A stretch of 64,000 nt of DNA from contig NZ_CP080327.1 of NCBI RefSeq assembly GCF_019443285.1, forward strand, positions 1,484,001-1,548,000. Reading direction: 5' to 3'. Positions 36,037 to 43,961 of the stretch are shown here, piece after piece. The position numbers and the translations under genes are program-made. How positions within the stretch are numbered: position 1 is the first letter of the stretch; every line of letters starts with the position of its first letter. The notes below the pieces were generated by a model. The model was not told where the DNA came from. It saw nothing but the letters and a program-made list of their open reading frames with translations, and ran no database searches. The stretch is from Aquisediminimonas profunda (GTDB lineage Bacteria; Pseudomonadota; Alphaproteobacteria; Sphingomonadales; Sphingomonadaceae).

Positions 36037-38028
36037 GTGTCGAATTCGGAAGATGCAGTCCGCCAAATTGCCGCACTCGCCCGCGCGGGCCAACTTAATG
36101 CGGCGGCGATACAGGTCATTGATGCCCTTGCCCGGAATCCGGGGGACCCGGTTCTCTCTGCGCTTGGCGGAGCGGTGGAATTTCACCGCGGTCAATTCAA
36201 GCGGGCTATTCCCTATCTTGAAGCGGCATTGCAGCATAAGCCGAATGACCTGACCATTCGCATCAACCTCGCCGAGTCCCATTTTCACGAAGGCGACAAT
36301 GCGGCTTCGCTCCGGTTGTGCGAGGAGGCAATTGCCCTCGCCGACCCAAGCCTTCGGCTCGCCAGACTCGGCGCGCATCTGGCGCAAGAGCTGGAGGACT
36401 TTCCGCTCGCGGTCCGCCTGTATCGGCATCTCGTCAAGCAGGACGCCAAGGATTGGTCGCTGTGGAACAACCTTGGCAATGCGCTGGGCTTTGCGGGTGA
36501 TCATGATGGAGCAGTTGAGGCACTGCAGAAGGCAATCGCGCTCGCTCCCGACTCCCAGCCGATCCGCATCAATCTTGGCAATGCCCTGATTGACGCCGGG
36601 CGGGGTGACGACGCTGAGGCGGTTCTCACCCAAGCCGGCAAGGATTTCTCTGATGACCCGGCACCGTTCCTCTCGCTTTTCAACCTTTACCGTCTGGTAG
36701 GTCGAGAGGATGATGCCTATGCCGCAATCGTTGAGGCTGCACGACGAGCGCCAGATGATGCCTCAATCCAGTCCGATCATGGGCAGGAGGCGGCACGTCG
36801 CAACCTCTATGACGAAGCTGAGGCTGCTTTCGAAGCTGCAGTGCGGCTCGACCCCAAATTGGGGCCGCCTTATGTCGGCTTGGCTTCGGTCTATGAACGG
36901 ATGAATCGCGAATTGGAGCTTGAGCCTCTTCGCGTCCGTGCCGAGGCGGCGGGAACCGACGCGCAATCGATGTCTTACATCGATGCATTGCGCTTCAAGC
37001 GGGCCGAGGCTTTTGACGATGCTTTTGCAGCCCTTGAGGCCGCTGGCGATGTCATTGTTCCGGGTCGAAAACATCATTTGCGGGGGATCATGCTTGACCG
37101 GTTGGGCAAGTACGATGATGCTTTTGAAGCCTTTACCTCGATGAATGAGCATTGGCAGGCTGATCCGTCGATGCCAGCAGAACGCGCCCGGCAATATCGT
37201 GAAATGATCGTCTCGTCGACTGATGTGCTGACGCCTGAGTGGCTTCAGAACTGGACTCCGGCGTTGCCACTCAAGGATCGCTCAACGCCGATATTCATTG
37301 TCGGATTTCCCCGATCTGGAACGACACTGCTGGATACCATGCTTATGGCGGACCCTCGAGTTCGGGTGCTTGAGGAAGAGCCGTTTCTCGTGCAGGCCGA
37401 GCAGGAACTGGGAGGCGTTGAAGCACTGGCGGTGGCAACCGAAGACCAGATCCGCGTTGCGCGGGAAGGTTATTTCGAGCGAGCAGCATCAGTTTCCAAG
37501 CTTGAGGCGGATTCGATCATTGTCGACAAGCATCCGATGCATCTCAACAAGGTGCCGGTCGCCCTCAGGCTCTTTCCCGATGCGCGCTTTGTCCTTGCAA
37601 TGCGGCATCCGTGCGACGTGCTGCTGAGTTGCTACATCACCAATTTCCGCATCAATTCGGCCATGGCCAATTTCCTTGATCTCAACGATGCTGCGGCACT
37701 TTATGACCTGACCTTCACCAATTGGGAAAAGGCCCGCGGCCTGTTTGATATGCCCGTGGCAACAATCGTTTATGAAAGGCTGGTCGAGGACACGCAGGGC
37801 CAACTGGAGCCGGTGTTCGACTGGCTTGGCCTCCAATGGCCCGGCAAGGCGTTCGACCATACCAAGGCTGCGCGTGCACGCGGAACGGTTGCGACCGCAA
37901 GCTATGCGCAGGTGACCGAGCCGATCTACAGCCGCGCCAAGGGGCGGTGGACCAAGTATCGCCGCCATCTTGAACGGATCCACCCCGTTCTCGCGCCGTG
38001 GATCGAACGTTATGGCTATGACTTCTGA
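36037..38028 (+). CDS. TPR-repeat sulfotransferase
   Basis: 663 residues if started at GTG 36037 (MSNSEDAVRQIAALARAGQL), with GAGGG upstream. A TTG at 35989 is in frame but lies in the terminator T-tract. Residues 1-360 are TPR repeats (for example LWNNLGNALGFAGDHDGAVE and IRINLGNALIDAGRGDDAEA). The sulfotransferase domain has the PAPS 5'-phosphosulfate loop FIVGFPRSGTTLLDTM near residue 420 and the 3'-phosphate motif RHPCDVLLSCYI near 520. No signal peptide: cytosolic. The family includes tyrosylprotein-type and other sulfotransferases. It overlaps the next gene by 11 bp. Confidence 0.9.
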   Translation: MSNSEDAVRQIAALARAGQLNAAAIQVIDALARNPGDPVLSALGGAVEFHRGQFKRAIPYLEAALQHKPNDLTIRINLAESHFHEGDNAASLRLCEEAIALADPSLRLARLGAHLAQELEDFPLAVRLYRHLVKQDAKDWSLWNNLGNALGFAGDHDGAVEALQKAIALAPDSQPIRINLGNALIDAGRGDDAEAVLTQAGKDFSDDPAPFLSLFNLYRLVGREDDAYAAIVEAARRAPDDASIQSDHGQEAARRNLYDEAEAAFEAAVRLDPKLGPPYVGLASVYERMNRELELEPLRVRAEAAGTDAQSMSYIDALRFKRAEAFDDAFAALEAAGDVIVPGRKHHLRGIMLDRLGKYDDAFEAFTSMNEHWQADPSMPAERARQYREMIVSSTDVLTPEWLQNWTPALPLKDRSTPIFIVGFPRSGTTLLDTMLMADPRVRVLEEEPFLVQAEQELGGVEALAVATEDQIRVAREGYFERAASVSKLEADSIIVDKHPMHLNKVPVALRLFPDARFVLAMRHPCDVLLSCYITNFRINSAMANFLDLNDAAALYDLTFTNWEKARGLFDMPVATIVYERLVEDTQGQLEPVFDWLGLQWPGKAFDHTKAARARGTVATASYAQVTEPIYSRAKGRWTKYRRHLERIHPVLAPWIERYGYDF

Positions 38029-39172
38029 CGCGCAGGAACGCGAGCGGCATGCCGATGCCCTTGCAGCTGCCGGCGATCTGGCCGGCGCGCGTCAAGTTCT
38101 GGAGGGGATCGTCGCGACGGAACCCAGTGCCGGGCGCTGGTTGAAACTTGGTGCCTTGTGCAGGGCTGCTGGCGATCTCAAGACGGCGCTGAAGGCGGTT
38201 GAACGCTCGCTCTCATTGGCGCCCCTTGATTTCATGGCTCTGATGAGCCGGGCCGCGATCCTTGAGCGCTTGGGTCGAGCGGAGGCCGCTGAGGCCTATA
38301 GCAATGCACTGGCCCAGCGCCCCCCGGAAGTCGAAGGCCAGCTCTCACGCATGGTTGCTCACGCCGAGCAGGTGAGTGCAGCCTATGTTGCGCAGCGCGA
38401 ATCCACGATGAAGGCTGCCCAGGCCACGGCGCTTGCCGCAGCGGATGAGGAAGAGGCGATCCGGATCAATCGCTTCCGGGACAATGCCCTGCGCCGCACG
38501 CGGGTATGGCATTCCGAACCGACGCATTTCCATTTTCCCGGCCTGATCGAGCGAGAGTTTCATGATCGATCGGCCCATGGCTGGCTCGAAGCGCTCGAAG
38601 GGGCTTTTCCGGATATCCTGTCCGAGTTTCAGACGGTCGTTTCCGCCGAGCGGGCCGAACTCGTTCCCTATGTGCAATATGCCGAGCATGAGCCGCTCGA
38701 CCAATGGCGCGACCTCAATCATTCCCGCGACTGGACGGCTATCCATCTGTGGCAGAACGGGCGGCGCATCGAAGCCAATGCGCGACATTGTCCAAGGACA
38801 ATGGCCTTGCTCGAAACCTTTCCTCAGCCGCGGATTGCAGGTTGCTCGCCTAATGCGATGTTCTCGCTTCTGGCACCGGGCGCGATCATTCCGCCGCATG
38901 TCGGAGTGAACAACACGAGGCTTGTCTGCCACCTTCCTTTGGTGGTTCCGCAAGGGTGCTGGTTCCGCGTTGGGGCGGAGACGCGATTTTGGGAAGCGGG
39001 CAAGGCGTTTGTCTTTGACGATACGATCGAGCACGAGGCTGCCAATCCGAGCAGCGAACTGCGCGTCGTTTTCATCATCGACATTTGGCACCCCGGCCTG
39101 AGCCCGGTTGAACGGGAAGCTGTGCGGCTCTTGCTCGAGGCTGACGCTGGCGACAGCACGCAGGGCCTGTGA
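38018..39172 (+). CDS. TPR protein with aspartyl/asparaginyl beta-hydroxylase domain
   Basis: 384 residues (ATG 38018; ATG 38012 also possible), overlapping the sulfotransferase stop. Residues 1-110 contain about three TPR-like helical pairs. The C-terminal half is an AspH-type Fe(II)/2-oxoglutarate oxygenase: His294 in PPHVGVNNTRLVCHL, with Gly in place of the usual Asp ligand as in animal AspH, and His339 in DTIEHEA; Arg in the VVFIIDIWHP-adjacent strand should bind 2-oxoglutarate. Such enzymes hydroxylate Asp/Asn side chains in proteins or peptides. It ends with a 4-bp overlap with the next gene. Confidence 0.9.
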   Translation: MTSDAQERERHADALAAAGDLAGARQVLEGIVATEPSAGRWLKLGALCRAAGDLKTALKAVERSLSLAPLDFMALMSRAAILERLGRAEAAEAYSNALAQRPPEVEGQLSRMVAHAEQVSAAYVAQRESTMKAAQATALAAADEEEAIRINRFRDNALRRTRVWHSEPTHFHFPGLIEREFHDRSAHGWLEALEGAFPDILSEFQTVVSAERAELVPYVQYAEHEPLDQWRDLNHSRDWTAIHLWQNGRRIEANARHCPRTMALLETFPQPRIAGCSPNAMFSLLAPGAIIPPHVGVNNTRLVCHLPLVVPQGCWFRVGAETRFWEAGKAFVFDDTIEHEAANPSSELRVVFIIDIWHPGLSPVEREAVRLLLEADAGDSTQGL

Positions 39173-40692
39173 CGATCGAGAGCCTGTTGAGCGCGGCGCG
39201 TGCCGATACTGGGAATGCTGCCGCCCTTGAAGCTCTTGCAAGCCATGCCCTTGCCCATCAGCAGGAACATCAGGCGCTTGGAGTTGTCGAGGAGGGGGCG
39301 AAGCGCCACAAGAGCAACGCCCGACTGTGGCAGTGGCTGGCTCTGCTTCAGCGTGCGGCAGATGACCGGGTTTCTGCCCTCGATTCTTTTGCGCGGGCAG
39401 CGGCCCTCGCGCCGCTAGATGCAAGCATAGCGAAAGGGCTGGCGCAGACTCGACTTGAGGCAGGTCTGCCTGCAGTCGATGCCTTTGCCAAAGCCAGACA
39501 ACTAGCACCAAATGACGGGGATATTGTCCTTGGCGTCACTGCGGCCCTTTTTTCCGAAGGTCAGGCAGAAACCGCGATATCCATCCTCGCCGGTAATGTT
39601 GGGGCCAACCCGTTATGGCTTTTCGGACATCGCGATCTGGTCCAGCTCCGCTGGATGATGGGTGAGGGACAAGCGGCCTTTGCTTCGCTGCGAAGTGCGA
39701 TCTCCACCAATCCCGAAAGTGAAGCACTTTGGGCGCAACTCGTTCACGCGTTGATGCAGGCCGGTCTCAATGATGACGCGCTTTCAGTCATCACGGAAGG
39801 TCGCAAGACTATGGGAGATACTCCCCGTTTTGCCGTAAACGAAGCCGTCATTCGTTCGGATGCTGGTGATCGGGTCGGTGCAGCACATCTTTTCGAGGGC
39901 TTTTCGGATGGAGATGATGCGACTGTCGCAGTCCGGATTATCCGTCACCATCTGCGTTATGAAGAAGTCGATGCGGCCGCAAAGCTGGTTCACCGCTGGA
40001 TCGGTCGGCCAGGCGAAGCGCTGGTTTGGCCCTATGCTTCGCTCTGCTGGCGATTGCTCGGCGATGCGCGTGCGGACTGGCTTGAAGGGGAGGCAGCCTT
40101 GGTCCGCGTCTTTGACATTGCGGACAAATTGCCCCCACTTGAGCATCTTGCTGATCTGCTCCGAAGGCTGCATGTCGCGCGCAGCCAACATCTCGATCAG
40201 TCGGTGCGGGGAGGCACTCAGACTGATGGAGCCCTCTTTGCCCGGATAGAACCGGAAATCAGGCATCTGCGCGCTGCCATTGCCGTGGCTGTTGCCGAAT
40301 ATCTGGCTGCACTTCCCGAACGCGACGCCGGCCACCCGACTATTGGTCCGCGCCGTGATCAGCCTGTCCGATTTGCCGGGTCATGGTCTGTCCGGCTGGC
40401 TGGCAAGGGCTTTCACGCGAATCATGTTCATCCGGCTGGCTGGATCAGTTCTGCGCTGTATGTTGCGCTGCCGGAACATCGACCAGAAGATGGTCCAAAT
40501 GCTGGCTGGCTGACGCTCGGTTCTCCTGAGGCTGGTTTGGGCCTTCATATGCCTCCAACACGCCTGATAGAACCAAAGCCGGGCAGGCTGGTGATGTTTC
40601 CCTCAACAATGTGGCACGGCACCTTGCCCTTTGAAGCAGGTGAGCGTCTGACGATTGCCTTCGATGTTGCTCCTCCGATGGCAGAGGTTTGA
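39169..40692 (+). CDS. TPR protein with C-terminal 2OG-Fe(II) oxygenase domain
   Basis: 507 residues from GTG 39169, whose GTGA overlaps the previous TGA. Residues 1-300 are TPR or TPR-like repeats (ARLWQWLALLQRAADDRVSA, ALWAQLVHALMQAGLNDDAL). The C-terminal domain matches the putative 2OG-Fe(II) oxygenase family (PF13759/TIGR02466 type): KGFHANHVHPAGWISSALYV with His419 and His421, then MFPSTMWHGTLPF with His483 and Arg493 in GERLTIAFDV. No signal peptide. Its substrate is unknown; the shared TPR layout suggests the same client as the two upstream enzymes. Confidence 0.87.
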   Translation: MTIESLLSAARADTGNAAALEALASHALAHQQEHQALGVVEEGAKRHKSNARLWQWLALLQRAADDRVSALDSFARAAALAPLDASIAKGLAQTRLEAGLPAVDAFAKARQLAPNDGDIVLGVTAALFSEGQAETAISILAGNVGANPLWLFGHRDLVQLRWMMGEGQAAFASLRSAISTNPESEALWAQLVHALMQAGLNDDALSVITEGRKTMGDTPRFAVNEAVIRSDAGDRVGAAHLFEGFSDGDDATVAVRIIRHHLRYEEVDAAAKLVHRWIGRPGEALVWPYASLCWRLLGDARADWLEGEAALVRVFDIADKLPPLEHLADLLRRLHVARSQHLDQSVRGGTQTDGALFARIEPEIRHLRAAIAVAVAEYLAALPERDAGHPTIGPRRDQPVRFAGSWSVRLAGKGFHANHVHPAGWISSALYVALPEHRPEDGPNAGWLTLGSPEAGLGLHMPPTRLIEPKPGRLVMFPSTMWHGTLPFEAGERLTIAFDVAPPMAEV

Positions 40693-40713
40693 GGATCAAC
40701 TGTCAGTCTTTGG

Positions 40714-40747
40714 GTCCAAGCTCAGATCCGTGAGTTTTTGGACTTTT
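40714..40747 (+). terminator. Rho-independent terminator closing the TPR-enzyme unit
   Basis: GTCCAA (40714-40719) pairs with TTGGAC (40738-40743) and CTCA (40721-40724) with TGAG (40731-40734), with a small internal loop. TTTT follows at 40744-40747. It begins 21 bp after the oxygenase stop. Confidence 0.65.
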
Positions 40748-40773
40748 GCATCCGGCATCAGCCAGTCTAAGGT
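40746..40773 (+). promoter_or_regulatory. Candidate promoter for the acyl-CoA synthetase gene
   Basis: TTGCAT (40746-40751), a 16-bp spacer, then TAAGGT (40768-40773), 34 bp before the ATG at 40808. The -10 is a weak match; position just after a terminator supports it. Confidence 0.3.
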
Positions 40774-40807
40774 ATGGTCAGACGATTGAGACGAGATGGG
40801 AGTTTTG

Positions 40808-42391
40808 ATGCTGGGAGGAATGCAGGACTGGTCGCTGCGTGTCACGCACCTGATTGATCATGCTGCGCGGGAGTGTGGTGACCGCGAGATTTTGACGCGG
40901 TGGGCTGACGGTGTGATCGAGCGGACACATTGGGCCGGCGTCGCCCAAGACGCCCGGCGGCTGGCACAGGGTTTTGCCGCACTGGGCTTGAAGCCAGGCG
41001 ACAGGGTGGCGACTTTGGCCATGAACCACCACCGCCACCTTGCGACCTGGTATGGCGCGATCGGCTTTGGCGGTGTCATCCACACGATCAACACCCGGTT
41101 GTTCGATGAGGATCTTATCTACATCATGAACCATGCCGAGGATCAGGTGCTGCTTTACGATGCGCAGTTCCAGGGTCTGGTGGATCGCCTGAAGCCGCAG
41201 TTGAAGACAATCAGACATTTCATCGTGTTCGATGACCCTGACGGCTATCCGGCGTTTGTCGCAAAGCAGGATGGCAACTACGAATGGCATCAGGGCGATG
41301 AGCGAGATCCCTGCATGTTGTGCTATACCAGCGGCACAACCGGCAACCCCAAGGGCGTCCTGTATGAGCATCGGTCGACCATGCTTCATGCGATGGCAGA
41401 AGTTGCGCCGGGTGTCTTTGACCTGTCTGCCACGTCGGTGCTCTTGCCTGTTGTCCCGATGTTCCACGCGGCGAGCTGGGGATTGCCTTTCGCGGGCGCT
41501 GCTGCCGGTGTGAAATTCGTTTTCAGTGTTACCAATGACGCGCCGACACTGCACAAGCTGATGCTGGAAGAAGGCGTGACGCATTCCGCTGGCGTACCGA
41601 CAGTTTGGCTAGCCATGTTCCAGCATCTTGATGCGACCGGTGCCGGGCTTGGCAGGTTGAGGCTGGTGACGATTGGCGGGTCTGCTGCTCCACGTGCCAT
41701 GATCGAGCGGCTGATGGGGATGGGCGTGCGGGTTTCCCATGCATGGGGTATGACTGAAACCTCCCCGATCGGAACAATGGGTGCGCCGACAGCCAATTGG
41801 GATGACCTGTCGTTTGACGAACGCGTTGATGTCGTCTGCAAGCAAGGGCGCGTTCCTTTTGGCGTCGAACTGCGGGTTGTCGATGACAATGGCCATGTGG
41901 CGCCGCGCGACGGCAAGACATCGGGGCGGCTCCAGATTCGAGGGCCTTGGGTCATCAAACGCTACTTCAAGGCCGCTGCAGATGCGACTGAAGAGGGCCA
42001 GTGGTTCGACACTGGTGACGTGTCTGTTCTTCATCCGGATGGCACGATGCAGATCACCGACCGAGCAAAGGACGTCATCAAGTCGGGCGGGGAATGGATC
42101 AGTTCGGTCGAGCTGGAGAATATTGCAGTCGGTTGCCCGGGCGTTGCCGAAGCGGGGGCAATCGGCATTCCGCATCCCAAGTGGGATGAACGTCCCGTTC
42201 TTGTGGTGGTACGCAAGCCGGGCGCCAACCTGTGCGAAGCCGACGTAAAGGATTATCTGAAGGATCGGATCGCCAAATGGTGGATGCCGGATGCCGTCCT
42301 GTTTGTGGATGAACTGCCGCACACCGGCACAGGCAAGATCCAGAAGGTTGCACTGCGTGCTCAGTTCAAGGATTTCAAGCTGGAGGCCTGA
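40808..42391 (+). CDS. Acyl-CoA synthetase (AMP-forming), long/medium-chain type
   Basis: 527 residues from [20 protein letters not shown], with GGGAG about 6 bp upstream. ANL-superfamily motifs: the P-loop [19 protein letters not shown] (A3), [11 protein letters not shown] (A5), [14 protein letters not shown] (A7), [20 protein letters not shown] (A8) and the catalytic lysine in [12 protein letters not shown] (A10). It activates a fatty acid to acyl-AMP and then acyl-CoA. It is followed by a DUF1330 protein gene one base later, an arrangement that suggests a fatty-acid or cyclic-acid catabolic function. Confidence 0.92.
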   Translation: MLGGMQDWSLRVTHLIDHAARECGDREILTRWADGVIERTHWAGVAQDARRLAQGFAALGLKPGDRVATLAMNHHRHLATWYGAIGFGGVIHTINTRLFDEDLIYIMNHAEDQVLLYDAQFQGLVDRLKPQLKTIRHFIVFDDPDGYPAFVAKQDGNYEWHQGDERDPCMLCYTSGTTGNPKGVLYEHRSTMLHAMAEVAPGVFDLSATSVLLPVVPMFHAASWGLPFAGAAAGVKFVFSVTNDAPTLHKLMLEEGVTHSAGVPTVWLAMFQHLDATGAGLGRLRLVTIGGSAAPRAMIERLMGMGVRVSHAWGMTETSPIGTMGAPTANWDDLSFDERVDVVCKQGRVPFGVELRVVDDNGHVAPRDGKTSGRLQIRGPWVIKRYFKAAADATEEGQWFDTGDVSVLHPDGTMQITDRAKDVIKSGGEWISSVELENIAVGCPGVAEAGAIGIPHPKWDERPVLVVVRKPGANLCEADVKDYLKDRIAKWWMPDAVLFVDELPHTGTGKIQKVALRAQFKDFKLEA

Positions 42392-42392
42392 C

Positions 42393-42833
42393 ATGAGTGA
42401 AGACCTGTTTGTCGATCCGTCGCGCGAGAATTTCGACGCCTTCAAGGCGCTGCCCCGCGACACGCCGATCCATATGCTGAACCTGCTCAGATTCCGCGAC
42501 AAGGCCGCCTATCCTGATGGCCATGCCCTTGCTGGCAAGGGGCTTACCGGCAGGCAGGCCTATGCCGAGTACGGGCGGACAAGTGGGCCTGTTTTCGCAA
42601 GGGTAGGAGGGTCAATTGTCTGGCGCGGCAGGATGGAAACGATGGTCATCGGCCCGACCGACAAGCATTGGGATATGGCGTTTATTGCCTACTATCCCAA
42701 CTCGGCTGCCTTTCTGGAAATGGTGACAGACCCGGACTACCGGAACGCCGTCGTCAACCGGCAGGCTGCTGTCCTGACGAGCCGCCTGATCAGGTTTGCT
42801 CCGCAAGAGGGTGACAGCGAAAGCTTCGGTTGA
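42393..42833 (+). CDS. DUF1330 domain-containing protein
   Basis: 146 residues from MSEDLFVDPSRENFDAFKAL. The ferredoxin-like fold segment is PIHMLNLLRFRDKAAYPDG, then GRTSGPVFARVGGSIVWRGR and FIAYYPNSAAFLEMVTDPDY, the DUF1330 pattern. Function unknown; related proteins are small dimeric barrels. Two bases after the acyl-CoA synthetase stop begins its ATG, so likely the same mRNA. It ends exactly where the convergent radical SAM gene ends. Confidence 0.8.
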   Translation: MSEDLFVDPSRENFDAFKALPRDTPIHMLNLLRFRDKAAYPDGHALAGKGLTGRQAYAEYGRTSGPVFARVGGSIVWRGRMETMVIGPTDKHWDMAFIAYYPNSAAFLEMVTDPDYRNAVVNRQAAVLTSRLIRFAPQEGDSESFG

Positions 42834-43919
42834 TTAGAACAGGCGAAGCTGCGCGCCCTCCGGGGGACAAAACAGGCTCTCATTCAGTTCAATTCGCTCT
42901 TGGTTGAGCCCCAGTCTCTTGCAAGCAATGCGGAATCGGGCGCGGATCATGTCTGCCCATGGCCCCGACCCGCGCATGCGGCTGAAGAAGTCCGGGTCAT
43001 TGTCACGTTCCTGTCGGATTGACCGGATGAGTGACATGACTTTGCCGGCTCGCTCCGGATAATGGGTGTCGAGCCAGTCGCGAAACAGTGGCGCGACTTC
43101 ATGCGGAAGGCGGACAGGGATGAAGCTTGCTGTCCTCGCTCCGGCCGCCGCTCCGCGCTCAAGGATCGCTTCAATTTCGTGGTCGGTTATACCGGGGATG
43201 AGCGGTGCGACGTTGATGTGCGTTGGGATGCCTGCATCAATCAAAGCGCGAATGGCCTTCAGACGCTTTTCCGGGTGCGGCGCGCGCGGTTCAAGTGTGC
43301 GATGGATTCTTGGGTTGAGCGAAGTGACCGACAACGCGACAGCGACAAGCCGTCTGGCCGCCATAGGCGCCAGGATATCAATATCTCGGGTAATCCTGTC
43401 CGACTTGGTTGTGATCGTGCAGGCATGGCCGGTTTCCGCCAGAACTTCCAGAATTCCCCTCGTAATCTCAAGTCGCGCTTCGACGGGTTGGTAGGGGTCA
43501 GTGTTGGTTCCAAGCGCAATGGCGCTTGCGCGGTAGCCCTTTCTTGCAAGTTCGTTTCTGAGAAGAGCCGGGGCGTCAGGTTTTGCGAAGAGTTTGGTTT
43601 CGAAGTCCAATCCGGGCGAAAGATCATGGAAGGCGTGCGTAGGCCTGGCATAGCAATAGATGCAGCCATGCTCGCACCCGCGATAAGGGTTGATCGAATG
43701 CTCAAAAGGAATGTCAGGAGACGCATTCGTGCTGATGATCGAACGAGGCTTTTCGATCGTTACGCTCGTCTTCGGCGGCGGAGCCAATCCGTCGATATCA
43801 TTTCTTTCGTCAAGCCATTGACCGTCTTCTTCCCGTGTCTTCAGGTTGAAGCGGGTCGGAGTCCGGTTCGCAGGCGCTCCCCGGCCAGGGGTGGCAACAG
43901 ACAAGTCGATTCGGGGCAT
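42834..43919 (-). CDS. PA0069-family radical SAM protein
   Basis: 361 residues from MPRIDLSVATPGRGAPANRT; another in-frame start lies at 43949. The Fe-S motif is Cys82, Cys86, Cys89 in YRGCEHGCIYCYARPTH, the CxxxCxYC form of the spore-photoproduct-lyase-like branch. Later blocks ALGTNTDPYQPVEARLEITR and TITTKSDRITRDIDIL are typical of this family. It is conserved in many proteobacteria but its reaction is not established. Lies 42 bp downstream of the PQQ dehydrogenase gene on the same strand. Confidence 0.88.
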   Translation of the reverse strand: MPRIDLSVATPGRGAPANRTPTRFNLKTREEDGQWLDERNDIDGLAPPPKTSVTIEKPRSIISTNASPDIPFEHSINPYRGCEHGCIYCYARPTHAFHDLSPGLDFETKLFAKPDAPALLRNELARKGYRASAIALGTNTDPYQPVEARLEITRGILEVLAETGHACTITTKSDRITRDIDILAPMAARRLVAVALSVTSLNPRIHRTLEPRAPHPEKRLKAIRALIDAGIPTHINVAPLIPGITDHEIEAILERGAAAGARTASFIPVRLPHEVAPLFRDWLDTHYPERAGKVMSLIRSIRQERDNDPDFFSRMRGSGPWADMIRARFRIACKRLGLNQERIELNESLFCPPEGAQLRLF

Positions 43920-43961
43920 GATTGGATCATGCCCCGAATCATGAAACATAACAAGAACAAA

